DNA from: Microgenomates group bacterium
GTDB taxonomy: Bacteria > Patescibacteriota > Microgenomatia > UBA1400 > PJMF01
Assembly (NCBI GenBank): GCA_009776965.1
Contig: WRMU01000021.1
Location: 1-12,809, forward strand
DNA length: 12,809 bases
Direction of reading: 5' to 3'
The position numbers and the translations under genes are program-made. This document shows, piece after piece, positions 6,388-12,215 of this stretch. The notes beneath the pieces were generated by a model. That model had not been told where the DNA came from. It saw nothing but the letters and a program-made list of their open reading frames with translations, and searched no databases. The stretch's first letter is position 1. The number at the start of each line of letters is the position of its first letter.

Positions 6388-6831
6388 ATGTTAAGAATAA
6401 AACTTACCCGATTGGGCAAGAAAAAAGAGCCTCGTTATCGCATTGTGGTGAATGAGGCGCGCGATAAGCGCGATGGGAGTTATGTGGCGCAAGTGGGCAT
6501 TTATCAGCCTACTAATAATCCGAAGGTGTTGGAGTTTAGAAAAGAGGCATATTTGGAATGGATTAAAAAAGGAGCTAAACCGACAGAGACGGTGTTGAAG
6601 TTATGGGAGCGATGGGAGTCGGGAAGTCCGTTCCCCGAGAAAAAGGGGCGTCCTTCTAAAAAGTCTTTAGAGAAGGAAAAGGCAGCTAAGGAGGCGGCTA
6701 AGAAGGAAACAGTGGAAGCTAAAGAGGAAGTGGAGAAACAAGAGAAGAAAGTAAAGGAAGATACGGAGGAGATTAAGGAAGAAGGGGAAAAAACAGGAGG
6801 AGAAAGTAAAGAACACATAATTAGTGTATAA
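6388..6831 (+). CDS. rpsP: 30S ribosomal protein S16 with a long charged tail
   Basis: S16 is an assembly protein of the small ribosomal subunit body. Residues 1 to about 80 match the family from the first residue (MLRIKLTRLGKKKEPRYRIV, then RDGSYVAQVGIYQP and KAYLEWIKKGAKPTETV-like text), which fixes the start at 6388. The remaining 60 or so residues form a Lys/Glu-rich low-complexity tail, probably helical or disordered, that is not part of the core fold; bacterial S16 is often only 80 to 90 residues. The -10 box ends 8 bases before the ATG and no ribosome site is visible, so translation is probably from a leaderless mRNA. khpA follows after 10 bases, the conserved rpsP-khpA neighbourhood, but rimM and trmD, often next in that cluster, are absent here. 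Confidence 0.94.
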   Translation: MLRIKLTRLGKKKEPRYRIVVNEARDKRDGSYVAQVGIYQPTNNPKVLEFRKEAYLEWIKKGAKPTETVLKLWERWESGSPFPEKKGRPSKKSLEKEKAAKEAAKKETVEAKEEVEKQEKKVKEDTEEIKEEGEKTGGESKEHIISV

Positions 6832-6841
6832 TAAGGATATT

Positions 6842-7093
6842 ATGAAAAATCTCGTTGAGTATATTTTAATTCGTTTAGTGGAGTTTCCTGATGAGGTGCA
6901 GGTGGAAGAAGTGGAGCAGGAGGATGGCTTGGTGATTTTGACTGTTTTTGCTAATGAGGCTGATTATGGGAGGATTATTGGTAAGGGGGGAGCGGTGATT
7001 AATGCCATTAGGCAGTTAGTCAAGATTCGCTCTATTAAAGAAGGAAAAAGGGTTCTTGTTAAGGTTGCCACTTCCACAGAAGGAGCTGCTTAG
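6842..7093 (+). CDS. khpA: KH-domain RNA-binding protein KhpA
   Basis: This 83-residue protein is a single KH domain of the KhpA (YlqC) family, a small RNA-binding protein that in Gram-positive bacteria pairs with KhpB/Jag and affects cell division and RNA stability. The hallmark is the GxxG loop in YGRIIGKGGAVINAIRQLV (about residues 43-61). The start is ATG 6842, with AAGGA at 6833-6837; an upstream in-frame ATG at 6824 lies within rpsP and is less likely. The position after rpsP is the classic one. The stop codon TAG (7091-7093) overlaps the stop of pilO on the other strand, a four-base tail-to-tail overlap, with no terminator between the two. Confidence 0.9.
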   Translation: MKNLVEYILIRLVEFPDEVQVEEVEQEDGLVILTVFANEADYGRIIGKGGAVINAIRQLVKIRSIKEGKRVLVKVATSTEGAA

Positions 7094-7839
7094 TCTAGCA
7101 GGGTCATCTTGTCGCCGAGGATGAGCTCGGCTTGTTCCAAATCGCTGTCTTTGATAGGTCGGTAGTGGGAAACGGCTTCGAGGTTGAGGCGGTCGGTTGG
7201 TGTTAGCTGAGGAAGGTTGGCGACAGAGGAGCCGGTGATAGTACTTTCATCATAGAAAGTGCGGTAGATCACTCTGGCTGAGGAGGGTCCATTTTGGTTT
7301 TTTCCTAGCTGCATAGTGGCGATGCTGCCGATGGGTTGGAGCTGTTCGATGGCAATTAAATAGTCCATCAGTTGGGCGAAGGGAGCGGTGAAAGTTAAGT
7401 CAATACTGAGAGAAGGTTGGCGGTTATTAGTGGTTCTGGTTTGGCCACTGGGGGTGGAGATGTCGCCTGGGGAGAACTCAAATCTAGTGAGACGGATATT
7501 GCCTTCGGCGCTGCTGCCAGACAGAGCATAAATAATTTCTAGCATGGGTTTACGGGAAAAGAGGACATTGTCGAGGACAGCGCTCATGGTGGCAAACATC
7601 GGATCTGCCAGAGCTTTGTTCCAAGCGGCTTGACGACCTTGGGCTAGCTCGAGGTTGTCGTTAGCAATTTCTAGGTCGTCTTGATTGGGAGAGATTTTGT
7701 CGTATTCAGCATAAGTGACATAGTAGCCGAAAAGTAAACTGCCCATGATCAACACAAGAGCCAATAAAAACATCTTGCGGCCATGCCAAATTAATTTGAA
7801 CTCGAGTTGTAGTTGTTTAATCTGATCGTTAACGTTCAT
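7090..7839 (-). CDS. pilO: PilO-like type IV pilus inner-membrane protein
   Basis: This 249-residue protein has a short cytoplasmic N-terminus, one membrane helix (about 22-41, FLLALVLIMGSLLFGYY), a helical stretch (about 50-80) and an extracytoplasmic domain with beta-rich segments such as LSIDLTFTAPFAQLMDYLIAIEQLQPI. That order, and the phrase 'F..LMDYL..IEQL', fit PilO, which pairs with PilN to form the alignment subcomplex linking PilM to the pilus machine. It is the last gene of the pilus operon, four bases after pilN, with no ribosome site of its own (GAATAACTTTATG), so translation probably depends on termination of pilN. Sequence similarity within PilO is low; the call leans on gene order as much as on the sequence. 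Confidence 0.8.
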   Translation of the reverse strand: MNVNDQIKQLQLEFKLIWHGRKMFLLALVLIMGSLLFGYYVTYAEYDKISPNQDDLEIANDNLELAQGRQAAWNKALADPMFATMSAVLDNVLFSRKPMLEIIYALSGSSAEGNIRLTRFEFSPGDISTPSGQTRTTNNRQPSLSIDLTFTAPFAQLMDYLIAIEQLQPIGSIATMQLGKNQNGPSSARVIYRTFYDESTITGSSVANLPQLTPTDRLNLEAVSHYRPIKDSDLEQAELILGDKMTLLD

Positions 7840-7843
7840 AAAG

Positions 7844-8398
7844 TTATTCTAGTTCAAAGAGAAGGGTGGTGTTATAAACCCCTTCCATATTGCGTCCTAA
7901 AGATTGCTTTTTGATTAGGGCAAACTGGTCCTTAAAGTCATCCTCCTCGAGAGCAAAAATAATCCGATCCATCTCTTGCACGTCGTGCATGGCGATGGTA
8001 ATCTCTAGAGTAGCTTCAGATTGATTAAAACGCATAGAGTTGACGGTGGCGCCGCGGCTGGTGAGATACTCGTCAATAACTTTGCCCAGTTGCATACCAC
8101 TGCGGCGATTAGCGATGATTTGGCTAATAGCTTTAGCTTTAGCTACATAATTCAGGTAGGGCGTTTGGTCGGCGGCGAGGCGTTGGAGGCGATCATTAAC
8201 CTGAGCTTCTTGGGCGTTAAGAGCGGCTATTTGCTTAACCAAGTTTAGGTTGTATATTTTTAATCCCCCCCAAGTGATGACGAGGAGAATGAATAGGCCG
8301 GCGGCAAAACGGACATAAGTGAGATCAGTTTTTTGTTGTCTCTTGACAGTGCGGTAGCTACTGGCGAGAAAATTGATCTCCGAAAAGTCGCTAAGCAT
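7844..8398 (-). CDS. pilN: PilN-like type IV pilus assembly protein
   Basis: The 184-residue protein has a cytoplasmic N-terminus with EINFL (residues 7-11), the counterpart of the conserved 'INLLP' motif that docks PilN onto PilM. A membrane helix follows (about 29-49), then a coiled-coil-like segment (50-75) and a small periplasm-side alpha/beta domain (VIDEYLTSRGATVNSMRF onward). The start codon overlaps the pilM stop (TAATG) and has the best ribosome site of the operon, AAAAGGAGGT at 8412-8403. Size, topology and order between pilM and pilO support the name. Confidence 0.85.
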   Translation of the reverse strand: MLSDFSEINFLASSYRTVKRQQKTDLTYVRFAAGLFILLVITWGGLKIYNLNLVKQIAALNAQEAQVNDRLQRLAADQTPYLNYVAKAKAISQIIANRRSGMQLGKVIDEYLTSRGATVNSMRFNQSEATLEITIAMHDVQEMDRIIFALEEDDFKDQFALIKKQSLGRNMEGVYNTTLLFELE

Positions 8399-9444
8399 TA
8401 CGACCTCCTTTTGATCAAGCCGAGGACGATGGAATAGGCCAGTTGATTGGTGGCGGGGATGTCGCCAGTGAGGCCGGTGAAATTGTCGGCGACTACGACT
8501 TCTTTTTTGAGGGACTGAGCTAATAAGTCGATGAGGCCAATGAGGGCGCTGGAGCCACCAGTGAGAATGAGTCTCTCGGCGCCAGAAGTATTGGTTTTGC
8601 TGGCGAAAAAGCTGTCGGCATTGCGCAGATTACTTAATACCATGTCCATGATGGGCATGAGGGTGGTGCGTATTTTGCCTTCGGCTTGGTTGGGATCAAG
8701 GCCAGCACCGACTTTATAGGAAAGGGCTTGCTCGGAGCTTAGATTGAACTCGCTGATGAGGGTTTTGGTGAGGAGGGCGCCGGCCTCGGGATAGCTAAGG
8801 GAGAAAACTAACTCTCCTTGATTGACGGCAACCACATTCATTAAGCTGTCGCCAAAATTGACGATCATGGTGCGGGGAGATTCATCGGGGAGGTTAAAAT
8901 GGCGCAACAGAGAGACAGTTTGGGTTTCCATGACGGCGGGTTCAGCGCCGTTTTCGCGGAAAAAGGAAACGAAGTTGGCAATGGTTTTTTTGCGGGTACC
9001 AATGAGAAGAAGGCGCATTTTGGCGTTGGGGTCTTGGGCGCCGCTAATGAGCTCTGGCGGGCGGTAGAGAATTGAGTATTCGGTGACTAGTTCTTCGTTG
9101 GGGATGGGGAGATATTGAGCTGCCTGCCAAGATATAGAGGAGGCGATTTCAGCGTCACTTAAGTTAGGGAGCTCGATGATTTGGGTGGAGACAGCACTCT
9201 CGGGAAGACTTAGGCGGATACCTTTGGTGGGGAGTTTGTATTCCTTGATTATTGATCCGATTAAAGCCTGCATTTGTTCTACTTGGATGCCTTCTTCGGG
9301 AGCAGTAAATCCCAGCGAGTTAGTTACCTCAAGAGACTTGTTAATCTTTAATTCTTGACCGGAGTTAGCGGCCCAGACAATCTTGATGGAGGAAGCACCA
9401 ATGTCCCAAGCACTAAACTCTTGTTTATTGAAGCTCACGGGCAT
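8398..9444 (-). CDS. pilM: PilM, actin-like type IV pilus ATPase-fold protein
   Basis: PilM is a cytoplasmic actin/FtsA-fold protein that binds the N-terminus of PilN and connects the pilus motor to the membrane subcomplex. The 348 residues show the nucleotide-site motifs of this fold: phosphate-1 WDIGASSIKIV at 13-23, a second phosphate motif VNFGDSLMNVVAV near 193-205, and the adenosine motif LILTGGSSALIGLIDLLA toward the end. The LPESAVSTQIIELPNLSD and SISWQAAQYLPIP stretches are typical of PilM. The gene starts 24 bases after the PilX-like gene; only a weak purine run (AAAGAAGAAAA) is upstream. No outer-membrane secretin gene (pilQ) is in the locus, in line with a single-membrane cell. 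Confidence 0.92.
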   Translation of the reverse strand: MPVSFNKQEFSAWDIGASSIKIVWAANSGQELKINKSLEVTNSLGFTAPEEGIQVEQMQALIGSIIKEYKLPTKGIRLSLPESAVSTQIIELPNLSDAEIASSISWQAAQYLPIPNEELVTEYSILYRPPELISGAQDPNAKMRLLLIGTRKKTIANFVSFFRENGAEPAVMETQTVSLLRHFNLPDESPRTMIVNFGDSLMNVVAVNQGELVFSLSYPEAGALLTKTLISEFNLSSEQALSYKVGAGLDPNQAEGKIRTTLMPIMDMVLSNLRNADSFFASKTNTSGAERLILTGGSSALIGLIDLLAQSLKKEVVVADNFTGLTGDIPATNQLAYSIVLGLIKRRS

Positions 9445-9468
9445 AGGTCTGTTTTCTTCTTTAATTAA

Positions 9469-10638
9469 CTAGTTGCGCGAGGACTCAGGATTTTTGTCGA
9501 TACCTCCTTGGCCGACAAAGAGGGCAAAGTCCATCACGCTGGGGATGGCGGGGATGGAATGGGTGATAACCATGGTTTGGGTATTGCCGGAACCGTCGGA
9601 GACGATGGAGCTACCTCGGCGCACTTGGCCCGGTAAATCCACGAGGATTTGGGTGTTGGCATAGAGGGCTTTGATGCGCACGATGGTGGTGTTGGGGAAT
9701 ACGGGAATCTCGTAATAATTAGACATATTGGCGCTTAGGTTGTTATTAGAGCGAAACTCAAGACGTCGCTTAGTTTGGAGGCCGATGCTGCCGCTATTGG
9801 GACATAGCTCGCAGGTTTTGCCGCCTGATTCGCATATCTCTTTTGAGCTGCCTCGGCTGGAACCATTAATCTCGCAGAAGTCTGTTCCTTGATAGGCACT
9901 ATTACCTCCCTCAAGGCCTAGCATTTGACGTGATGCACAGACGTTGGGAGTGGTGGATGTTGGATGAAAGGCTTGAGCTTCGTCGGGGTTGCCACAAGCG
10001 CCGAAGGCGGTTTCGTAGCCGGACCAATCGCGACCAGCTTCGCCGAGAGCGCAAGAAGCGGGACGGAAAAGGTAGTAGCGGGCACGTTCTCGGGCAAGGC
10101 CAGTGCGGGCGTCGGTGTCGCCGGATGCGGAACAACTTGCGGGGTCGGGGCTATCACAAGCGTCTTGACTGTATTCGCTGACTAGGAGGGCGGCTTCTTG
10201 CCTGCATTGAGCATTCCAGTCGCTGGGAGTCGTGGGGTTGTCCTCGAGGGAGTTCCACCAGATTTGGATGACACATGATTCGGTGCCTGTGCAGGCGGCA
10301 AGTTGGGAGGGGTTGAGTTCGAGGGTTTGACCAGCTTCGAGGGGAAAAACGACACCATTGCTATCGGCTTCGTGGTAGTTGAAAATACCTTGATCGGTTT
10401 GGAGGACCCAAGAGCCGTCTTCGGCACCGGTGAGAATATAGTCAGTGCCGCTTTCGGCGATGTTGAGGCCTTGTTGACGGGCAGTTTCATTGGTCGATTC
10501 TTGCACAGAATTGATGGCTACCGTGATCAGACTAATTGAGCCGATGAGCAGGGCGGTAAGGAGGAGGATAATGGGGAGACCGATACCGCTTTCTTTCTCG
10601 AGATGATAGCGATGGATTAAAGTGCGTAATCTTTTCAT
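9469..10638 (-). CDS. PilX-like minor pilin, cysteine-rich
   Basis: I place the start at ATG 10638 (389 residues). A longer frame reaches 10785, but that would run through both divergent promoters, and the N-terminus from 10638 is a clean prepilin-type one: a basic leader MKRLRTLIHRYHLEKESG, a probable processing glycine, then a hydrophobic helix IGLPIILLLTALLIGSISLI. The helix lacks the Glu at position +5 found in major pilins. Together with QQGLNIAESGTDYIL, which resembles the 'AL.AAESG' of PilX-type proteins, this suggests a minor pilin. The rest is a large extracytoplasmic domain with 12 cysteines, an even number that may form disulfides; a CELCP pair sits near the middle of the C-terminal half. 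It heads the pilM-N-O operon. The -10 box ends only 6 bases before the ATG. Confidence 0.75.
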   Translation of the reverse strand: MKRLRTLIHRYHLEKESGIGLPIILLLTALLIGSISLITVAINSVQESTNETARQQGLNIAESGTDYILTGAEDGSWVLQTDQGIFNYHEADSNGVVFPLEAGQTLELNPSQLAACTGTESCVIQIWWNSLEDNPTTPSDWNAQCRQEAALLVSEYSQDACDSPDPASCSASGDTDARTGLARERARYYLFRPASCALGEAGRDWSGYETAFGACGNPDEAQAFHPTSTTPNVCASRQMLGLEGGNSAYQGTDFCEINGSSRGSSKEICESGGKTCELCPNSGSIGLQTKRRLEFRSNNNLSANMSNYYEIPVFPNTTIVRIKALYANTQILVDLPGQVRRGSSIVSDGSGNTQTMVITHSIPAIPSVMDFALFVGQGGIDKNPESSRN

Positions 10639-10644
10639 GGGAAC

Positions 10645-10674
10645 ATTGTAGCATGAAATGCTCGATTTGTGCAA
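10645..10674 (-). promoter_or_regulatory. Promoter of the PilX-like/pilMNO operon, predicted leaderless
   Basis: On the - strand TGCTACAAT gives an extended -10 (TACAAT at 10650-10645, TG at 10653-10652), with TTGCAC (10674-10669) 18 bases upstream as -35. The -10 ends six bases before the ATG at 10638, so transcription should begin at or next to the A of the start codon. No Shine-Dalgarno sequence is present in the few bases before it. Confidence 0.65.
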
Positions 10675-10702
10675 GGGTTTTTTGGGGTTTATTTTTAGGG
10701 GG

Positions 10703-10731
10703 TTGTATTCGGGGAGAGATTGTGCCATAAT
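10703..10731 (+). promoter_or_regulatory. Promoter of the pilin gene
   Basis: TTGTAT (10703-10708), a 17-base spacer and CATAAT (10726-10731) with TG at 10723-10724 form an extended -10 promoter. A start near 10738 gives a leader of about 30 bases that contains AAAAAGGAG at 10755-10763, so unlike the divergent pilus operon this message has a normal ribosome site. Confidence 0.6.
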
Positions 10732-10767
10732 TTCTGCAGAATAAGTAAAATTATAAAAAGGAGTCTT

Positions 10768-11424
10768 ATGTCCAGAAAAAAACAAGATGGATTCTCTCTT
10801 ATTGAGTTGATGGTGGTGGTATCAATTATGGCGATATTGGCGGTGATTGGATTGGGAGGGTTTGCTAATGCGCAAAGGAAGGCGCGGGATAGTCGGAGGA
10901 AGGCGGATGTGAAAACAATTCAGAATGCAATGATTTCTTCGTCGGACATGGGTGGGAACTTAGCCGCTTGTTCGGCTAGGGCAGAGGCAGGTGGGACTTT
11001 TCCGGTTGACCCGAGAGTGACCGGTTCTGGCGCTGCTCGCAATAACGATGCTTATTTTTTGTTTGCGCCTGCGGGTGACTGCCCCGATGGTGTTGGTGGT
11101 GTCCTTGAGCCTGGTGATTTTCCAGAGATATTATATATAATAAATGAGTCTTCGGACAATGTAGGGATGGTGTGTTCGACTTTAGAGGCTCCAAATACTG
11201 GCAATACTGCTTATGTGGCTGCTGCGGCTGAGGTGGAGGTGGCGGCTGGTACCATGCGGTCTATAATTGGAGCATCGAGTTTGGGGGATACTGATAATAT
11301 CTCGGCCAATTATGATACAGCTCTGCGGGAGGTTTTTGGTGTTGAACGAGCACCTAATGGTTCTTTGGTTATTAATAACTGTCAAGAAGGAGAGAACTGC
11401 CATCTTTTCTGCGCCACGTTCTAA
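10768..11424 (+). CDS. Type IV pilin with class III signal peptide
   Basis: The 218-residue protein begins MSRKKQDG, followed by FSLIELMVVVSIMAILAVIG. Cleavage after Gly8 by prepilin peptidase would leave Phe1 and Glu5, the hallmarks of a major pilin or pseudopilin. The next stretch, QRKARDSRRKADVKTIQNAM, is the usual amphipathic continuation of the N-terminal helix. The globular part is small and contains six cysteines (68, 105, 136, 205, 211, 215). The last three, in NNCQEGENCHLFC, crowd the C-terminus and may form a disulfide loop. ATG 10768 is chosen because AAAAAGGAG lies 4 bases upstream; the longer frame from 10720 would start before the predicted transcript. It is transcribed away from the pilus operon and ends at a terminator. 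Whether it is the main fibre subunit cannot be told from here. Confidence 0.9.
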   Translation: MSRKKQDGFSLIELMVVVSIMAILAVIGLGGFANAQRKARDSRRKADVKTIQNAMISSSDMGGNLAACSARAEAGGTFPVDPRVTGSGAARNNDAYFLFAPAGDCPDGVGGVLEPGDFPEILYIINESSDNVGMVCSTLEAPNTGNTAYVAAAAEVEVAAGTMRSIIGASSLGDTDNISANYDTALREVFGVERAPNGSLVINNCQEGENCHLFCATF

Positions 11425-11447
11425 AACGGAATAAAAGTGAAAACAGG

Positions 11448-11473
11448 AAAAGCCTCCGGAAGGGGGCTTTTTT
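11448..11473 (+). terminator. Intrinsic terminator after the pilin gene
   Basis: A ten-pair stem (AAAAGCCTCC at 11448-11457 with GGGGGCTTTT at 11462-11471, including one G-T pair) closes a GGAA tetraloop of the GNRA type and is followed by a run of six T (11468-11473). It lies 24 bases after the pilin stop and separates that gene from the toxin-antitoxin promoter. It is the only clear intrinsic terminator in the window. Confidence 0.9.
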
Positions 11474-11481
11474 GGAGGGTA

Positions 11482-11510
11482 TTGACACTGTAACAATAAT
11501 GTGGTACACT
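11482..11510 (+). promoter_or_regulatory. Promoter of the toxin-antitoxin module
   Basis: A perfect -35 TTGACA (11482-11487) is separated by 17 bases from TACACT (11505-11510), with TG at 11502-11503 (extended -10). The expected start near 11517 is about four bases before the ATG at 11521, so the toxin message would be nearly leaderless and has no Shine-Dalgarno sequence. Confidence 0.72.
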
Positions 11511-11520
11511 GCGGTTAGTT

Positions 11521-11895
11521 ATGAGACTAGACTCTCAAAATATAATAGTTTACCAAGGACCGCACTTCACAATTGAGTGGTATTGTGATTCAAGGGGAGA
11601 GAGTCAGCCGTATGGATATTTTGTTAAGTCTCTTACGCCGCGGAAGCGTAAATTATTTTTTTTGGTGAGGAGAATCGCAGAGACGGGGGTGATTAGAGAT
11701 AAAACTAAGTTCCGCTATGAAGGCGATGATATTTATGCCTTTAAGCCACAGCCGGATCGCTATTTATGTTTTTTTATGAAAGGAAAAAAAATAATTGTAG
11801 TTCATGCTTTTAATAAAAAGTCAGATAAGATGCCGCTCAAAGAAAAGAAGATGGCTGTTAAAAGAATGAATGATTATTTGGAAAGGAACAAATGA
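11521..11895 (+). CDS. HigB/RelE-superfamily toxin (phage Gp49-like family)
   Basis: The 124-residue basic protein resembles the HigB-type (Gp49-like) branch of RelE toxins, ribosome-dependent mRNA endonucleases. Diagnostic text includes LFFLVRRIAETG, KFRYEGDDIYAFKPQPDRY, and the C-terminal IIVVHAFNKKSDKMPLKEKK followed by AVKRMNDYL, a pattern typical of the family with its basic residues on the RNA-binding face. It precedes and overlaps its partner by four bases (ATGA), the toxin-first order usual for higBA. The start is the ATG just after the promoter; there is no ribosome site. The pair is much richer in A and T than its neighbours (the line 11761-11820 has only 10 G or C in 60), which hints at horizontal gain. 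Activity is inferred from family only. Confidence 0.85.
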   Translation: MRLDSQNIIVYQGPHFTIEWYCDSRGESQPYGYFVKSLTPRKRKLFFLVRRIAETGVIRDKTKFRYEGDDIYAFKPQPDRYLCFFMKGKKIIVVHAFNKKSDKMPLKEKKMAVKRMNDYLERNK

Positions 11896-12200
11896 AAGAC
11901 GTAAAAAAAATGACCACTTATGAGAGGTTTTTTCATGAGAATCCCGATCAGATAGAGATTTTTGAGAAAGAATATAATGAGTTTGTGCTCTCAGAACTTG
12001 TCATTGAGGAAATGGAAAAGAAAAAGCTGTCAGTGAGAGCTTTGGCAAAAAAATCTAATGTTTCGCCGACAATAGTGCAAAAATTGCGTAGTAGTGATTG
12101 CGAGAAAGTAAATTATCGTACTCTCCAAAATGTCATGTCGGTACTTGGCTTTCATCCCACATTTACTCCTAAAGGAGGGGCGATGAGTAATTATGTTTAA
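11892..12200 (+). CDS. HigA-like helix-turn-helix antitoxin
   Basis: The 102-residue protein overlaps the toxin stop (ATGA) and has AAAGGA just upstream (11882-11887). Residues about 46-90 form an XRE-type helix-turn-helix: LSVRALAKKSNVSPTIVQKL, then a second helix pair with VNYRTLQNVMSVLGFHP. In HigBA systems the antitoxin neutralises the toxin and represses the shared promoter through this domain. The N-terminal part (TTYERFFHENPDQIEIFEKE) is probably the toxin-binding segment. The last codons carry a very strong ribosome-site sequence, and the frame is the same as that of mnmA, which starts 15 bases after the stop. The gene probably autoregulates the operon, with mnmA downstream in the same transcript. 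Confidence 0.87.
   Translation: MKDVKKMTTYERFFHENPDQIEIFEKEYNEFVLSELVIEEMEKKKLSVRALAKKSNVSPTIVQKLRSSDCEKVNYRTLQNVMSVLGFHPTFTPKGGAMSNYV
12171..12200 (+). promoter_or_regulatory. Near-perfect Shine-Dalgarno with five-codon open frame inside higA end
   Basis: AAAGGAGG at 12171-12178 is followed four bases later by ATG (12183-12185), in frame with the antitoxin, which reads only M-S-N-Y-V before TAA 12198-12200. The next ATG is mnmA, 15 bases on, and it lacks its own ribosome site. The element could load ribosomes that terminate and restart on mnmA, but it may also be a chance result of the Lys-Gly-Gly codons. Confidence 0.4.
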
Positions 12201-12215
12201 TGTGACGTGTCGAGT

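Noticed and set aside
6824..6838. TATAAT at 6827-6832 just before khpA, as a separate promoter
   Set aside because: No -35-like element lies 16 to 18 bases upstream, the box overlaps the end of rpsP, and khpA has an adequate ribosome site for translation from the rpsP transcript.
7086..7101. Inverted repeat CTGCT/AGCAG at the khpA-pilO junction as a bidirectional terminator
   Set aside because: The stem has only five pairs and there is no T run on either strand.
9911..10185. Several open frames on both strands inside the PilX-like gene as nested genes
   Set aside because: They are alternative-frame readings of a GC-rich coding segment, have low-complexity Pro/Arg/Ala sequences and no ribosome sites.
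10720..10767. TTG start of the pilin frame, 16 codons upstream
   Set aside because: It overlaps the -10 box, lies before the expected transcript start and ignores the good ribosome site at 10755-10763.
10639..10785. Longer N-terminus of the PilX-like protein
   Set aside because: It would pass through the promoters of both divergent genes and places 49 extra residues before a prepilin-type leader that must be N-terminal.
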